A stretch of DNA of 5,654 nucleotides from Candidatus Omnitrophota bacterium. GTDB taxonomy: Bacteria; Omnitrophota; Gorgyraeia; Gygaellales; Profunditerraquicolaceae. Below the pieces are notes generated by a model. The model saw only the letters and a list, made by a program, of their open reading frames with translations, was not told where the DNA came from and did not search any database. Each line of letters begins with the position of its first letter. Position 1 is the first letter of the stretch. Made by a program: the position numbers and the translations under genes. Below are positions 4,888-5,654 of this stretch, one piece after another. The stretch covers positions 1-5,654 of the forward strand of contig JAQTNM010000106.1 in assembly GCA_028713875.1 (NCBI GenBank). Direction: 5' to 3'.

Positions 4888-5654
4888 ATGCCGGAGTTAA
4901 GATACAACCTTATTTCGCGGGAATGGGTGATTATCGCCAGGGAGCGGGCTAAGCGGCCCAAAGATTTTTCCAAACCTCTGAAAGACAAGATCGCGCTGCC
5001 TGAGTTTAAAAAGGATTGTCCTTTCTGTCCCGGCAACGAAGATAAGACCCCTCCCGAAACATTCCGCTTGCAAGACAAAAATTCTTGGAGAGTGCGGGTG
5101 ACTTCCAACAAGTTCCCGGCGCTTTCGCCCGAAGAGAAACACGACAGGGTAATGAAAGGGATGTTCCGCTCGATGAGCGGCTTCGGGGTCCACGAAGTGA
5201 TCATTGACCATCCGCGGCACAACGCCTTTATTCCCTTTCTTTCGGAAAAAGAGATAGCAGACATTATTTCCGTGTATCGGCAGCGTCACTGCGCCATCCA
5301 GCAGATCGAGCATATTGAGGCCATCGTGATCTTCAAAAATCACGGGGCGCAGGCAGGCACTTCCCTGGAGCATCCGCATTCGCAGCTCATCGCCACCCCC
5401 ATTGTCCCTCCGCAGATCAGGAGCCGTTTTGACCGTTCAACCCACTACTTTGACGAGACCGGCAGGTGTATTTTTTGCCAGACGTTGGAGGAAGAACTGG
5501 CAGCGGGAGAGAGGATCGTAACCCAGACCAGCCAGTTTGTTTCTTTTATCCCCTATGCCGAACTTTCACCGTTCCATATTTGGATCTTTCCCCGCAGGCA
5601 CTGCGCTTCTTTTGCCGACATCCAGGATAAGGAAATAGATGACCTGGCCCGTAA
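4888..5654 (+). CDS. galT: Galactose-1-phosphate uridylyltransferase, N-terminal part (3' end outside window)
   Basis: 255 complete codons are visible with no stop; the family is usually about 330-350 residues, so roughly the last quarter is missing. GalT exchanges UMP between UDP-glucose and galactose-1-phosphate in the cytoplasm (Leloir pathway). The start MPELRYNLISREWVIIARERAKRP is the standard GalT opening, and ATG 4888 follows GGAGAAGGA at 4878-4886. The active-site triad H162-P163-H164 lies in SLEHPHSQLIATP; by comparison with the E. coli enzyme, H164 is the uridylylated nucleophile. C44 and C47 in CPFCPGNE, H111 and H162 fit the zinc site. A second CxxC, C194-C197 in CIFCQ, opens the C-terminal HIT half. 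The long open frames on the opposite strand here are shadows. Related GalT-like enzymes with other sugar-1-phosphates cannot be excluded, but all seen residues fit GalT. Confidence 0.92.
   Translation, partial: MPELRYNLISREWVIIARERAKRPKDFSKPLKDKIALPEFKKDCPFCPGNEDKTPPETFRLQDKNSWRVRVTSNKFPALSPEEKHDRVMKGMFRSMSGFGVHEVIIDHPRHNAFIPFLSEKEIADIISVYRQRHCAIQQIEHIEAIVIFKNHGAQAGTSLEHPHSQLIATPIVPPQIRSRFDRSTHYFDETGRCIFCQTLEEELAAGERIVTQTSQFVSFIPYAELSPFHIWIFPRRHCASFADIQDKEIDDLAR

Noticed and set aside
4788..5379. Two overlapping open frames of about 160 codons on the minus strand
   Set aside because: They lie antisense to galT, whose + strand reading shows a complete set of family motifs. Neither minus-strand translation has recognisable domains or a convincing ribosome binding site.

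Overview
The window looks like chromosomal DNA from a Gram-negative (diderm) bacterium. It encodes an outer-membrane β-barrel with a signal peptide and a terminal aromatic residue, a lipoprotein, and inner-membrane/periplasmic ABC parts. Base composition is moderate, and the protein style (BchE-like radical SAM protein, deep-branching GalT, MacB-like cassette) resembles uncultivated lineages such as Omnitrophota. That placement is an impression from the sequence, not a measured assignment. All genes lie on the + strand. Three genes here end in UAG, so UAG works as a normal stop in this genome.

Region 1 (1-530) is the 3' end of a radical SAM (probably B12-binding) enzyme whose start lies outside the window. 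Region 2 (531-644) is a short intergenic stretch with a strong promoter. A perfect 9-bp inverted repeat, with GC-rich tips of the CsoR type, fills its -35/-10 spacer. Region 3 (645-4805) is one tightly packed operon of six genes: a CsoR-family regulator with the Cys-His-Cys Cu(I) triad; an outer-membrane porin-like barrel; an exported FMN-binding-domain-like protein without a recognisable flavin attachment motif; a small OB-fold lipoprotein; a MacB/FtsX-type permease with a periplasmic KGCPYEA motif; and a LolD-type ATPase. The genes touch or overlap: a 1-nt gap, a 41-nt overlap, a 15-nt gap, and a 4-nt ATGA overlap. Region 4 (4806-5654) holds an extended -10 promoter and the 5' two-thirds of galT, which runs off the window.

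The main biological suggestion is a copper-responsive envelope system made of an ABC transporter, soluble or lipidated periplasmic factors and an outer-membrane barrel. No CopA P-type ATPase, CopZ chaperone or cupredoxin is visible, unlike the usual CsoR regulon. The regulator and operator are well supported; the copper role of the other genes is inferred from the shared operon.

The main anomaly is in the ATPase gene. The ATG with the ideal ribosome binding site (4110) is followed by an in-frame UAG at codon 5, just before the conserved first β-strand. The ATPase is therefore a nonsense mutant, a sequencing error, or a gene translated from an unusual start.
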